Of a DNA stretch of 64,000 nt, positions 12,973 to 23,000 are shown piece after piece. The notes beneath the pieces are model-generated. The model ran no database searches. It worked only from the letters and a program-made list of their open reading frames with translations, and had not been told where the DNA came from. The stretch comes from Tetramitus jugosus (taxonomy: Eukaryota; Heterolobosea; Eutetramitea; Acrasida; Vahlkampfiidae). The translations under genes were made by a program, and so were the position numbers. Each line of letters opens with the position of its first letter. Position 1 is the first letter of the stretch. The stretch is taken from assembly GCA_937625935.1 (NCBI GenBank), contig OW569370.1, positions 423,224 through 487,223 on the forward strand, in the 5' to 3' direction.

Positions 12973-13045
12973 TGGAGCCACAGGGAATCGAACCCTGGAC
13001 CTCATGCATGCAAAGCACGCGCTCTACCAACTGAGCCATGACCCC
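12973..13045 (-). tRNA. tRNA-Ala (anticodon UGC)
   Basis: The reverse complement folds as a full cloverleaf of 73 nt: acceptor stem GGGGTCA pairing with TGGCTCC (G-T wobbles included), a D-arm with GGCTCAGTTGGTAGAGC, anticodon stem CGTGC/GCATG with loop TTTGCAT (anticodon TGC), and the T-arm GGTTCGATTCC, which is also a good internal B box. The discriminator base is A and no CCA is encoded. A TTTT run on the minus strand (plus-strand 12968-12971) serves as a Pol III terminator. No intron. It sits 88 bp after the RasGAP stop codon. Confidence 0.96.
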
Positions 13046-13450
13046 TAATATATCTTTTGAATTCCTATTTTGGATTTTTGTTCATAATCCCACGAAAACA
13101 AAAGAGCACTGCGGTGGACTAGCAGAGAATTTCTAACAGGTATGATGGGCACCGAAACGAGTGCCATCGAAGATATCACCAATGGCTTGGTAGCCAGTGG
13201 AGTCAGAGTAGCAGTGGCCGTAAAAAAAGCAAGAATTTATGTGAATGGGGTGAAACGGAGATGTCTCACGACTCTCCTTCACCTCTTCACCACAACAAAA
13301 GCGAAACAACAATGACGCTCTGCGAGCGCCATTGAGAATTAATCAGGTGACCAAGGGCCATCGCTCGAAGAAAACAAAAGACAATACAGTGAACAACCGA
13401 AATGGTTGTATTAAAAAAACAAAAAATCCCACGAAAACTCTACAACGTCG
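13046..13450. other. Gene-free stretch with a possible insertion bounded by a 14-bp direct repeat
   Basis: No intact gene is seen. The word AATCCCACGAAAAC occurs at 13086-13099 and again at 13425-13438, enclosing about 325 bp whose right end is A-rich. A short minus-strand frame (about 13135-13260) ends in a protein-like run with YSDSTGYQAIGDIFDG and a TAG stop. It has no clear start and I do not recognise it; it may be a decayed exon. Confidence 0.4.
13300..13440 (+). repeat. Hairpin-bearing repeat, copy A
   Basis: The segment ACCACAACAAAAGCG then GACGCTCTGCGAGCG, a GAGAAT word, and a GTTGTATTAAAAA run is shared, diverged, with a second copy 0.8 kb away (14085-14205). The core CGCTC-TGC-GAGCG is a perfect 5-bp-arm hairpin. 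The two copies flank the frameshifted gene at 13451-14044. Its nature is unknown: it could be a duplicated flank of a gene, a 3'-end element, or part of a small non-autonomous element. Confidence 0.5.
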
Positions 13451-14044
13451 ATGAATAAACGAACACCCATCTGTAGTCGTGAGTATGAGAACTCACGCTA
13501 TGCTGTGTGGACCACAACCCCAAGAGGGACTGCACCAAGCAGCAAGGAGGTCATCATCACTGGAAAGTGTGATGACTCACCCAAGGCTGCCTTGGCCAAG
13601 AAGATTGGCTCGGATTATGGTGAATGGCTCGGATTATGGTGAATGGCTCACCAGGATCCAAGTCATCAAGAAGGGCCCCAAGAGATTTGTTGCGTGGGTG
13701 ACTGTTGTTGATGACACATTTACCCATTTGTTGAATTTTTCAACCGCAACAAGAAGGTGAGTGGCTGTAAGGCAGCACTCAAGCACAACGTTGATTGTGC
13801 CAAGAAGGTCGTCCTCCATGGTGTCAAAGGTAAGTCGGAGGACGACATCAAGGTCATGTTTGGCGCAACAAAGGTAAAGAATGTGCTCAAGAAGCACAAT
13901 ACTGCTTTTGTTGTGATGGAGACCGAAACGTATGCTGAAGCATTGCTTCAGGACGTTAAATCCATGCCAGTGGAGATCAGTAGGGGAAGCAAAACGAATG
14001 ATGAAGTTATAATTAGCCCATCGCAAGGCACGAAGCTTTGTTAG
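13451..14044 (+). pseudogene. Frameshifted gene relic with RRM-like C-terminal part
   Basis: Three consecutive frames read as one protein if two breaks are bridged. The first piece ends in SPKAALAKKIGSDYGEWL at a 19-bp tandem duplication (unit TCGGATTATGGTGAATGGC, about 13610-13647), which throws the frame. The second piece (RIQVIKKGPKRFVAWVTVVDD) is lost again near 13720, and the third continues from EFFNRNKKVSGCKAAL to a stop at 14044. The last segment has VVLHGV and TAFVVMETETYAEALL, resembling the RNP2 and RNP1 strands of an RNA-recognition motif. Function of the ancestor is unknown. Codon use is gene-like (many AAG, GTC, GCC), which argues for decay of a real gene. The RRM reading is tentative. 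Confidence 0.6.
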
Positions 14045-14602
14045 TTGGGTAAAGAGTTGCTGCATCGTTACCTTGCACACTCTACCAGCAATCAAAAGAC
14101 TACAATCAGCAGTAACGCTCTCCGAGCGTCTGTGAGAATAAGAGAAACTACTTGAAAGAATGAAAAACAATAATGCGCGTTGTATTAAAAACAAAAAAAT
14201 GGTCATAATAGCAGTGGTGCAGATTTTAGTTTCCTCAAATCCCCTAATGTCTGCTGGACTATACAACACTGGTGATGTACAGGTCATGTGTAGCTGGTGT
14301 CAGAGTGAGCCCGAGACCAAGAGCCACTCAAAAAATACTCCGAAAAAGAATCTTTGTGAATATCCTGCCGTTACAAAAACACTCTGGCGCCGTCCACTTC
14401 TTCTGTCTGTTCCCCAACAGATTTCTTTGCTGACATGATTCACACGCGCATCTCTCATCTCAAACTCGCGTTTTGAAGGTCCCCACCCAAACACGAAAAC
14501 TTCCATACCAACTCCCACACAAAGACAACAACAAACAACCACAAACACACTTTCACTGTTGTAACAGCAGACAAACAATTCTTTTGCCTCGCAACATTCA
14601 AA
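14045..14602. other. Intergenic region and leader of the PstS-like gene
   Basis: Holds the second hairpin repeat copy and then a CA-rich leader. Open frames here (14160-14438 plus, 14300-14623 minus) are short and without motifs. No other RNA gene was seen. Confidence 0.5.
14085..14205 (+). repeat. Hairpin-bearing repeat, copy B
   Basis: Diverged second copy of the 13300-13440 element: ACCAGCAATCAAAAG, then AACGCTCTCCGAGCG (hairpin CGCTC-TCC-GAGCG), then GAGAAT and GTTGTATTAAAAAC. The loop differs by one base from copy A while both stem arms are kept, which suggests the hairpin matters or that divergence is recent. Confidence 0.5.
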
Positions 14603-15892
14603 ATGACAATTCAAAAACAACAATCACAACACAACAACCATAACTACAAACGTTATCAATCCCTATTGACACTCGTGTTGCTGCTCATCATCAGCACACT
14701 CGTGTACAGTGCTACTACTGTAACACTCATTGGAGGTGGTACCACTCTGCCTCAAATCCCTCAATCCTACTTTACAAAAATTTTCAGTGAAGCAAACAGT
14801 GCAAATGGTGGTTCCGTCACCTATGATAAGACTATTGGAACGAAGAGAGCCATTGAAAAATTGTTGTTGAGAGAGTACAAGTATGCTGGTGTTGATTTTG
14901 CGCCAAGTGCTCAACAATATGAGACTTATCCTGACCTTCAAATGGTGCCTTACATGGTTGCTCCTATCGCAGTCATTTTTAATCTTGGAACTGGCGGAGT
15001 AAATAATGCCACCTCAAGCGCCGATTCAACCATGACGTTGAGCTTGGACGGACCAACTCTTGCCGCCATTTTTAAGGGTGAGATTACAATGTGGAACGAC
15101 GCAAAAATTAGAACTCTGAATCCATTGATTGAGTTGCCTAGTGAGTCAATTAGACGTGTGGTGAGACAAGACAAGTCTGGTGCCACCTATCTCTTTACAA
15201 GCTATTTAAGCGCTGTTGACTCCACATGGAACAAGACGATTGGTGCTGACACCGAGCCTGCATGGCCACACTCTGACAAGTCTACCTTGTTGTTGGCAGA
15301 AACTGCCAGTGGACTGTCCAGAAAGGTGTTTACTACTCCCTATTCAATCAGTTATGCTATTTTGAAGGATGCCATTTCTGATGAGCACAATTTGGTTGCT
15401 CTGAAGAATGTGTATGGCAAGTTTGTCACTCCATCAATTGCTGGTGCTGCATCTGCTGTGGCAGACTTTAAGGACACATCGTTCGATGCCACATTCTCAA
15501 AGAGCTTAATCAATGGTGCTGGAGAAGAAACTTGGCCAATCAACGGTTATTCATACTTTTTGTACAGGAGTGAAAGCATGAACGACTGCAAGGAAGCAAA
15601 ACTACTGTGGAAGTATTTGACATGGTTGTACAAGTCGAGCACTGTTGACGCAGTGTTGACTGAGAATATGTTTTTGGCCTTGGACGATGCCACAAGAACT
15701 CTTGCTTTTGACAAGGTTGACCACCTAAAGTGTTCCAAGGAGTATGTGAATGAAGCATACCAGAAGCACTTGAAGACTGGTGGTATCGCCTTTGGATTCT
15801 TCTTGTTGCTATTGGTCATCGTTGCTGTGATTACTGCGATCATTTATGCAATCAAGTTTGGCCTTCAGAAGGTTTTTGAGAAGTTTTTCTAA
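14603..15892 (+). CDS. PstS-like solute-binding domain membrane protein
   Basis: Intact 429-residue ORF; ATG at 14603 in context TTCAAAATG. An N-terminal hydrophobic stretch (about 20-40, LLTLVLLLIISTLVYS) is a signal peptide. The body matches the PstS/phosphate-binding type II periplasmic-binding fold: GGGTTLP near the mature N-terminus, then GVDFAPS, then a block with ITMWNDAKIRTLNP and RQDKSGATYLFTSYL (family pattern I..WNDP.I...NPG and R.DgSGtt..F), and WPINGYSYFLY near residue 312. One C-terminal transmembrane helix (about 391-415) and a short basic tail would hold it in a membrane with the binding domain outside or in a vacuole lumen. Bacterial PstS proteins feed an ABC transporter; here a surface receptor or scavenging role is inference. 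A second member lies at 29850. Its stop is 12 bp from the convergent neighbour's stop. Confidence 0.8.
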   Translation: MTIQKQQSQHNNHNYKRYQSLLTLVLLLIISTLVYSATTVTLIGGGTTLPQIPQSYFTKIFSEANSANGGSVTYDKTIGTKRAIEKLLLREYKYAGVDFAPSAQQYETYPDLQMVPYMVAPIAVIFNLGTGGVNNATSSADSTMTLSLDGPTLAAIFKGEITMWNDAKIRTLNPLIELPSESIRRVVRQDKSGATYLFTSYLSAVDSTWNKTIGADTEPAWPHSDKSTLLLAETASGLSRKVFTTPYSISYAILKDAISDEHNLVALKNVYGKFVTPSIAGAASAVADFKDTSFDATFSKSLINGAGEETWPINGYSYFLYRSESMNDCKEAKLLWKYLTWLYKSSTVDAVLTENMFLALDDATRTLAFDKVDHLKCSKEYVNEAYQKHLKTGGIAFGFFLLLLVIVAVITAIIYAIKFGLQKVFEKFF

Positions 15893-15904
15893 TTTGTAAT
15901 ACAT

Positions 15905-16443
15905 TTATTGTCCTAATTTCAAGTTGTTAATCTTCCTCATCATCCTCTTAAAACTGAAAATTTGAATGGCACTCCGAATAAATTCCCATAAGAGTACCAG
16001 CAATAAAATAGGTCCGAAAGCCATAGCAACATACTCCCCAGGCTCTACTTTTGTTCCTCGAATTTTCTCGTAGTATGTATAGACTTTGACAGTTTTTCCT
16101 GTCAGATCCACTTGCTTTTGATATAAGTTCATAAATACAACTAAAATACGCGGTGAGTTTCAAAGATGTAAGAAAAGATTCTGAAGTAAAACATACTGAA
16201 GGTGACCCAAGCTCCTAAATACAATAAGGAGCAGAATAAGAATAGGGCCATCATACAAGCTTTGAACCAAAAGTAAGTCCGGTCATTTGGGGTGTTCTTC
16301 GCAATGATAGAAGCAAACCACAGAGGAGGAAAGATGAAACCCAATATAAATACAACAAGACAAAAGACAGTTGTCTTCTCCCATTCATTATTCTCTCCCA
16401 CAGTGGCGATGGGATTGTCGTTACTGTTCTGATTGCTCATCAC
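15905..16443 (-). CDS. Small three-helix membrane protein, two exons
   Basis: Two short minus-strand frames join if a 56-bp intron is removed: exon 1 16443-16197 (ATG at 16443), intron 16196-16141 with GTATGT donor and TTTTAG acceptor, exon 2 16140-15905. The join is in frame (phase 1) and gives 160 residues. Without splicing, exon 1 would stop inside the intron. Three hydrophobic helices are visible: VFCLVVFILGFIFPPLWF (about 28-45), CMMALFLFCSLLYLGAWV (about 63-80) and YVAMAFGPILLLVLLWEF (about 120-138). The N-terminus is polar, with no signal peptide, and the C-terminus is basic. I do not recognise the family. It is convergent with the PstS-like gene, and the two 3' ends must overlap. Confidence 0.7.
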
Positions 16444-16529
16444 TTTGTTTGTTTTTTCAGAGAGGTTTACATCACTCAGGTGTCAATTAATTATTGATTC
16501 GAGACAATTCGCCGCCATCAAAACAAAAA

Positions 16530-19500
16530 ATGAGAATAGGAGGAAATCTGTTTGATGTTCACGAGACTGAAGCGGAGTCGAGTGGTGAATGGTTTACAGC
16601 TGATGCCACACACAACCACATATTTTTGGGTGGTATGATGAATTTGTCCTTAATATTTCCATTGTCTATGTCAATGTTTCTCACATTTTTTTCTCTCGGT
16701 GATGGTTGTTTGTCTAGTCTCCAATGGCACTCTCCTCTATAGAGCACTGATGAGTCCAGCACAACACTCTTCTCCATCGACTACACCCATGAGTCTCGCT
16801 CAGTCAATCATCCCATGCACAACAACAGCATTGCCCAACGCACTCTTTACCCAACAACTAAAATTTATGAAATTGTTGCCTGTGTACTCAATGTGCCGTA
16901 ACAAAGATGACAGTCATATGATCCAATGGTTCATCTTGGCTGTAGGATTCGATGAGGATGATGACCTCTTGAAAGCAAAGGTTTTTTCGATTCAGGAAGA
17001 GCACGAGCAAACTGAAAACAAAGGCAGCAGACAACAACAAGCATTGGTGTCATTACACTTTGGTCATGAATGGCACATTTATGACCGAGAGAGAATCATT
17101 GATTTGAACAAGGAGAGTTTGATTCATGCAATTATTAGAGCAGATGTTTCACCAAATGGAAGAATGGTATCATTCACCTTTCATCAAGAGTTGGACAATC
17201 GTAGTAATGGTAGTAGTAGTAGTAGTAATAACAGTAGTTTGAGCGATCAACACAACAATCAACAAATGAACTCGCTTCTGATTGTTGACAGATTTGAAAC
17301 ACCGATTACCACTTCAAAGGTATCAGCAGTGAGTCGATATGTCCGTAGTTTCAATCCCTGGACGATCACCAATGCTGTTTTTGTTGGAAGAAACTCAAGT
17401 GCTCCCGATCAGGAAGCATCTCTTTTTGTCACTGCAGGGATTTTTGTTTACGAGATTGAAATGCTTTCAAATTTAAGAATTGTAAGTGTATACATGCCTA
17501 AGCCAATACTATCGTATTTTTCAGTGTCCATTTCGCTTGCTAATCTGTTTTTCTCACATGATCTCCCAATTATGTAGAAGACAAAGCATGACTGTGGTTC
17601 TCAAATATTGCCGAATTGCGCGATGGGTGCACAGTTGGGAGTCAATGGTAAAGGTATTGCCACGAATCAAAAATTGCAGAGTACTTGTACATCAGTGACT
17701 TCTTTAGCCGTCATATGTGCTCGCTCTGAACTATTTGTCCTTGAACCGACAGATGAACAAAACTCAATATCTTCTTTGGATCACAAAATTCAAATGAATC
17801 TCGGACATTTTGATGATTGTTCAATGTCTTGGTTCAAACACTATTTGGTTATGATCTTTAGGCGGCCAGAGCGATCAGCATATGGATCAGGCAAGAAGTC
17901 TGGTTTATTTATGAGGATTGTTGATGTGAAGCATCAGCTTGTTGTGTACGATCAATGTTTCAAATCCAATATTGAAGAGACAAATGGAGAGGATCGACCT
18001 TTGCGAGTCATTTCATTTGTTCACTCGTCCTCTATCCATGTTATTTTGAGGAACTCGTCAAATCTTTCAGTTCTGACCTTCAATGAGAAAACCATTCGGG
18101 ACAGAATTAATATTTTGAAGAGAAGGCATCTTTATGATTATGCCCTCTACATTATCAGCAACAGCAAAGTTTCACACCGAGAATCAACTTCAGCATCAAT
18201 TCATCTTGGATATGGTGATTTTCTGTTTGAAAATGGTAAATATCAACGCTCAATCGCTCAGTATATTCAAACAATTCGACATGTTGAGTCGTCATATATT
18301 ATTCAAAAGCTTTTAGAATTGGAGGATAAATTATATTTACTGCATTATTTGTATGCACTACATGAGATGAATGAGGCAAATCAATATCATACAAAACTCA
18401 TGTTCACATATTTGCTTCAGTTGACTGACTTCGTACGATCCCCAATGACAATGGAGAACTCAGAGGATTCCAAAGATCAAGCCCTTCCTTTTCAATATTT
18501 TATTGATCTAGTTAACTCAGGAGATGTTCGTCAAATATTGCACCATATTGTACAAAATGTTCGTGTCCTTGGAGAAAATGTTGTTGTTGCTGTAAAATTA
18601 TTGACAGAAAAAGGATTTGTGGAGCAATCGTTAGTATTAGCTGAAGCAGCAGCTACATCGAATATTGATTATGAACTTCACGATTGGATTGTTCAAATTT
18701 ATCTGAAAAATGTGAAACATGATGGGCAAGATTTCAAGAGTGATATGTACGGTCGACAACGAAATCGATCCTTCGACGATGCTCTCAGACATATTGAGAG
18801 TTTGAGTGTTGAGTTGGCTTCAAAGTTTTTGATCGAATATGGTGTAGTTTTATTGGAAAAGCTACCCCAGGAGACTACAAACGTACTCATCCGAATAAGC
18901 ACAAGCTACAAATCTATGCCATTGCATATTTCATCCCACCATAGAGTGTGGACTGCAAGTGAAGATGAAGTGTTTAATGATGCCAATATTTGCTCACCCG
19001 AAACGTTTATTCCTCTCTTCTTGAATCGGAGCGATTGCCTTCTAATCTTCTTAGAGGTTGTTACTCGTTATTATGAATCAAAAAATAGTGGTGCGAGGCT
19101 CAGTAATCAAGTGTACAATACTTTGTTGGAGTTGTATCTAAATCGGTGGCAAGATGCTCAACAACAAGATTTACACTCGCAAACAATCAAATATGTTCCT
19201 CGCGATCAAATGTATCGCTCTCCTTACGGTATTTGTCCTGTTTATGAAGAAGATTTAGTGAATACATGGGAGTCGAAGATCATGAATATGTTATCAATGG
19301 ATGAAGGAAAGAAAGACAGATATGATCAAGAGCACGTCCTCCTCCTCTTACAATCCAAGAATTTTGAAAAAGGAATACTGTACCTCTATGATAGAATGGG
19401 GCTAGACTTTGATATCATACAATACTTAATTGACAAAAACGATGCAGACATTGAGAAACAATATTCGGATATTTTCAGCGAGTGTAGTAGATATCCAAAT

Positions 19501-20097
19501 GATACGAATATTTGGATTAGGACTCTTAGCTATTTCTTACGTGATGGCAAGTCAAGAGACCCAGAACGAGCTGGCAAATACATAGATTTGATGCTACGGG
19601 AAGTTGCAAGCAGAAATATCATACCTCCACTGGTCCTTATCAAATTACTTGCAAGTGCAGACAGTTCAATTTCACTGTCTCAAGTCAAAGTATACATTCG
19701 ACAGCAGCTACAACGGGATCAAAATATGATACAAAAGCATACAAATGATACAGCTGAACTACTCTTCGAAACAGGAATCATTGGAGAAGAGATTCAAACA
19801 TTAAGAACCAAAGCTCAACTATTCCAATCTAGCTTATGTCATAAGTGTGGTACTGAGTTAGAATTACCAGTCGTTCACTTTATGTGTACTCACTCCTATC
19901 ATCAAAGATGCTTGGAGGCTGAAGAATGTCCAAAGTGTGCGAAGGGTCATCGAGAAGCTACCGAACTTGTTTCGAAGAGCTGCACAAAATTTGGAGAAAC
20001 ACACGATGAATTTTATAGGAGATTGAATTATTCCTCCGACAGCTTTAAGATTATTTCTGAAGTAGTCGGCACTGGAGTTTTTGGTCCCGCACAATAA
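16530..20097 (+). CDS. VPS11: VPS11 homologue (CORVET/HOPS core subunit), three exons
   Basis: join(16530..16632, 16718..17481, 17578..20097), 1,128 residues. The in-frame ATG is at 16530; the frame upstream has no other Met. Introns are 85 bp (GTATGA...CTAG) and 96 bp (GTAAGT...GTAG), both keeping frame. The N-terminal half is a divergent beta-propeller (IFLGVSNGTLLYRAL, then ELFVLEPTDEQN and HYLVMIF, which align with animal VPS11). The middle is clathrin-heavy-chain-like helical repeat starting at INILKRRHLYDYALYI and HLGYGDFLFENGKYQRSI. The C-terminus has a RING-H2 finger (about 1043-1077: CHKC, CTHSYHQRC, CPKC). VPS11 joins other class C Vps proteins to tether endosomes and lysosomes before fusion. 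The stop codon is embedded in AATAAA (20093-20098), and the opposite gene ends 2 bp further on. Identification is strong. Confidence 0.92.
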
Positions 20098-20099
20098 AG

Positions 20100-23000
20100 T
20101 CAGTAGGACCGCTCCACATATTGTTGAAGTTCCTCAGATGTAAAAATTCGAAGGGCAGAGCACGCATGTCTTGACAAAATACAATGAAAACCTTTTGCGA
20201 TAGCATTAAATTGTTGAAAGGACACACTACCTCGATCGTGATCTATGCACGGATAATCAAACAAGATGAAAGTCCATAACCTCCATTCCAATACGTATCT
20301 GAAGCTAATTTTGTTCTGAACCACCAAGGCCAAAAGACGCCCAAAGAACTCGAACTGGCCGTAGTTTTTGAATGACATGGAAGGGGAATAGCTCTTATCT
20401 TCTTGTTGAGTGAATATCCTAAATCGACCTTCAAAAATTTCAGCAAAAGCAATGTCCAGAGTGTCTTTGAAAGGTTGACTTTCTTCACTCTGACCTGTCA
20501 ACACTCTCAAACATGACCCCGTTCCGAAACAATATTTCTGCACCCCCAACACGGGCAAGGAAAACAATTGTTCCATTAATATCCTAAATAACGAATCATC
20601 TGATAACTCGGACCAATTGATGATTATCACAGGCAAAGATTGATCGTCAAAGGTTGTTGAGGAAACTGTTATTACTTTGTCTGCGAAATCAACTTTTTCA
20701 TCCATTGATAGATTAAATGCCAATAACTGGTGACCATTGGAGTGAATGTTATTGATAAATTGGAGATTAAACAGATCATAAATCTCAGGGGTTGGTTGGG
20801 CCTCAGGATTATTCGAAAAATTGATTGTTGTGAGGAGGGACTTATCTAGTATTCTCGATAATGTACAAACGTAGTCGATAAAGGCCACGCGCTGTGCTCT
20901 ACTAATGTCATTCAATCTCGAACTTTCTATATCTGGCAGTTGAAAGATAAATTCCTGCTTGTCTTCGCAGTATGGAAGTATATTAGAACTAAAGGTCATT
21001 AGCAAATTAGCCATTGAGGTTTTGAGTGGAACATGCAAAAGTAGCAAATACTCAATAGAAGAGATGATCAGCTTCGATATTTGGCTCTTAAAGCTCTTGG
21101 ACAATAATGCTTGAGCATCTTTGTTTAAACTAACTCGTGTCAAGATATTTAAGGCCCACAAAAGAATTGAAGGATTTGCCCACATACAGTCAATCATTGA
21201 CTCTTCGTTCAGAAATGAAATCTCTACAGGAGTTATGGTGAACGAATACTTCGATTGGGTGTTAGGACTCTTCTTGAAGCAGAAGTACACCTTGTTGGAC
21301 GACAGTCTTTGATCGTTTGTGGGAATATTCCTATTAAACACATATCCCTCATCTGAATTGACGTCAAAATTTCTTGTGGTAGAAAAAGCCAACTGGTCGT
21401 CTTCCTCCAAGACAGTTTCTGAAGCATGAAATTGTATGTCCATTCCCTTCGCATAGGGAAAAAAAACCTCAGTCACATGTGTTTCCCTTGAAGAAGAAAA
21501 GCTGCGGCAGTAAGGTCCATTTCTGGTGATATACTTCGATAAACATTCGTCGATAAGCTTTAAGAGTTGGTGCAAAATGTTGGTTGCATACTCACTTCGA
21601 GTGTTGGAAAGTACAAAATTGGCAATATTGGCAGAAGAGCACAGGAAAAACCCATTGAACAAGTCCGCATTTGTGAAGGTGCTCGAAGTATCTTCAGCGT
21701 ACTTCCAGAATGTTGACATTCGTGAAATATTGTTATAAATGAAATTAGAAAATAAGACTGCCAACGTTTGTCTGTCACTTAATATGTCCACCATAAGCGA
21801 TGCAGGAGCTGATTGTGTCAAACAGCTTTGAAGAAATTCTCGAGCATATAACACTGGATGAGCTACATAGTTCTGTTTGAGAATAACACTCTTGTCCTCG
21901 ATTGAAGTATGGGGATGTAATAATGGATGGTGTTTGTTTTTTGTCAACTCACAACTGTTGATCCAGAGTAGTTCTACTTTTCCAGATTTGTCGATGACAG
22001 CAATCCGCACTCTGTCCCACTGCTTCATCATATCTACTACAACCACATATCTCCCAAGTGAATGATGGATATCTCCTGAAGTATCGTTTATCATCATAAC
22101 TGTTCCTACTTGAACAGAATCGAGTTCATGCAAGGTTTGTGTCGATGATGCTTCTGTCTGATCACTAGAATCCATCCAACATATGGCTGTGCCATCGTCA
22201 CATATATTAGGAATCTTATGAAAGCTACTATCTTGTGAAAGCTTCATTTTTCTTGCGGTTTCATCGAGAGAAAAGCTCAACTTCACACTCGTCTGTGTGC
22301 CTGAAATATGTAGTACAGGATATAACCGCACGCCATGTAACTCTAGGCACACAGAGGAAACTATTGTTGTACCATTTCTAATAACATCAATTGTTCCGAT
22401 GTCTTGGTCGAACATTACCAAGAAGAGATCATTTGGGACCAAGGGTGATTGTACATCATATGTGGAAATACATGTGGAGTTTCCAAGCAGAGTCTTGTTG
22501 GCAATATGTAATTCTCCATCACTATGATACCCAATCGATCCATCAAACCATCCTGGGAGTCCATTTAGATCATGGGTCTCAGGAACAAAGCCAAAGGCAA
22601 AAAATGATTGATCACTAACCTCTTCCACTAACAAAGCGAATGAAATAACTTGACAGGTGGATGGAAAACAGTAATTTGCTCGTATCATTCTTTGAGGTGT
22701 TATGCCTAAGCTTCTGACCATTAATTTGTCTACTTGATAAAATTGACGAAGCTCAGGTTGACAAACAATAAGAGAAGGAAGATATTCAATAAGCTCATCA
22801 AACCTTCTTCGTCTCTCAGCGTATTGTATCATACTCGTAAAAGAGGCGTCGTTAGACAGGTATGCATGCAGAGTTTGAATATTACATGGCATTTGATGAT
22901 AATACTCACAAAGATCAATCACTCGTGTTTCGCTGTCATCATTATATTCTTGAGTTAGACACGTAATGTCCATCGTGGGTTGGCTCTTTTTTTTTGATGC

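Noticed and set aside
13634-14287. 217-codon minus-strand frame over the broken gene
   Set aside because: It is opposite a plus-strand sequence that carries protein-like motifs in order. The minus translation has no recognisable domain.
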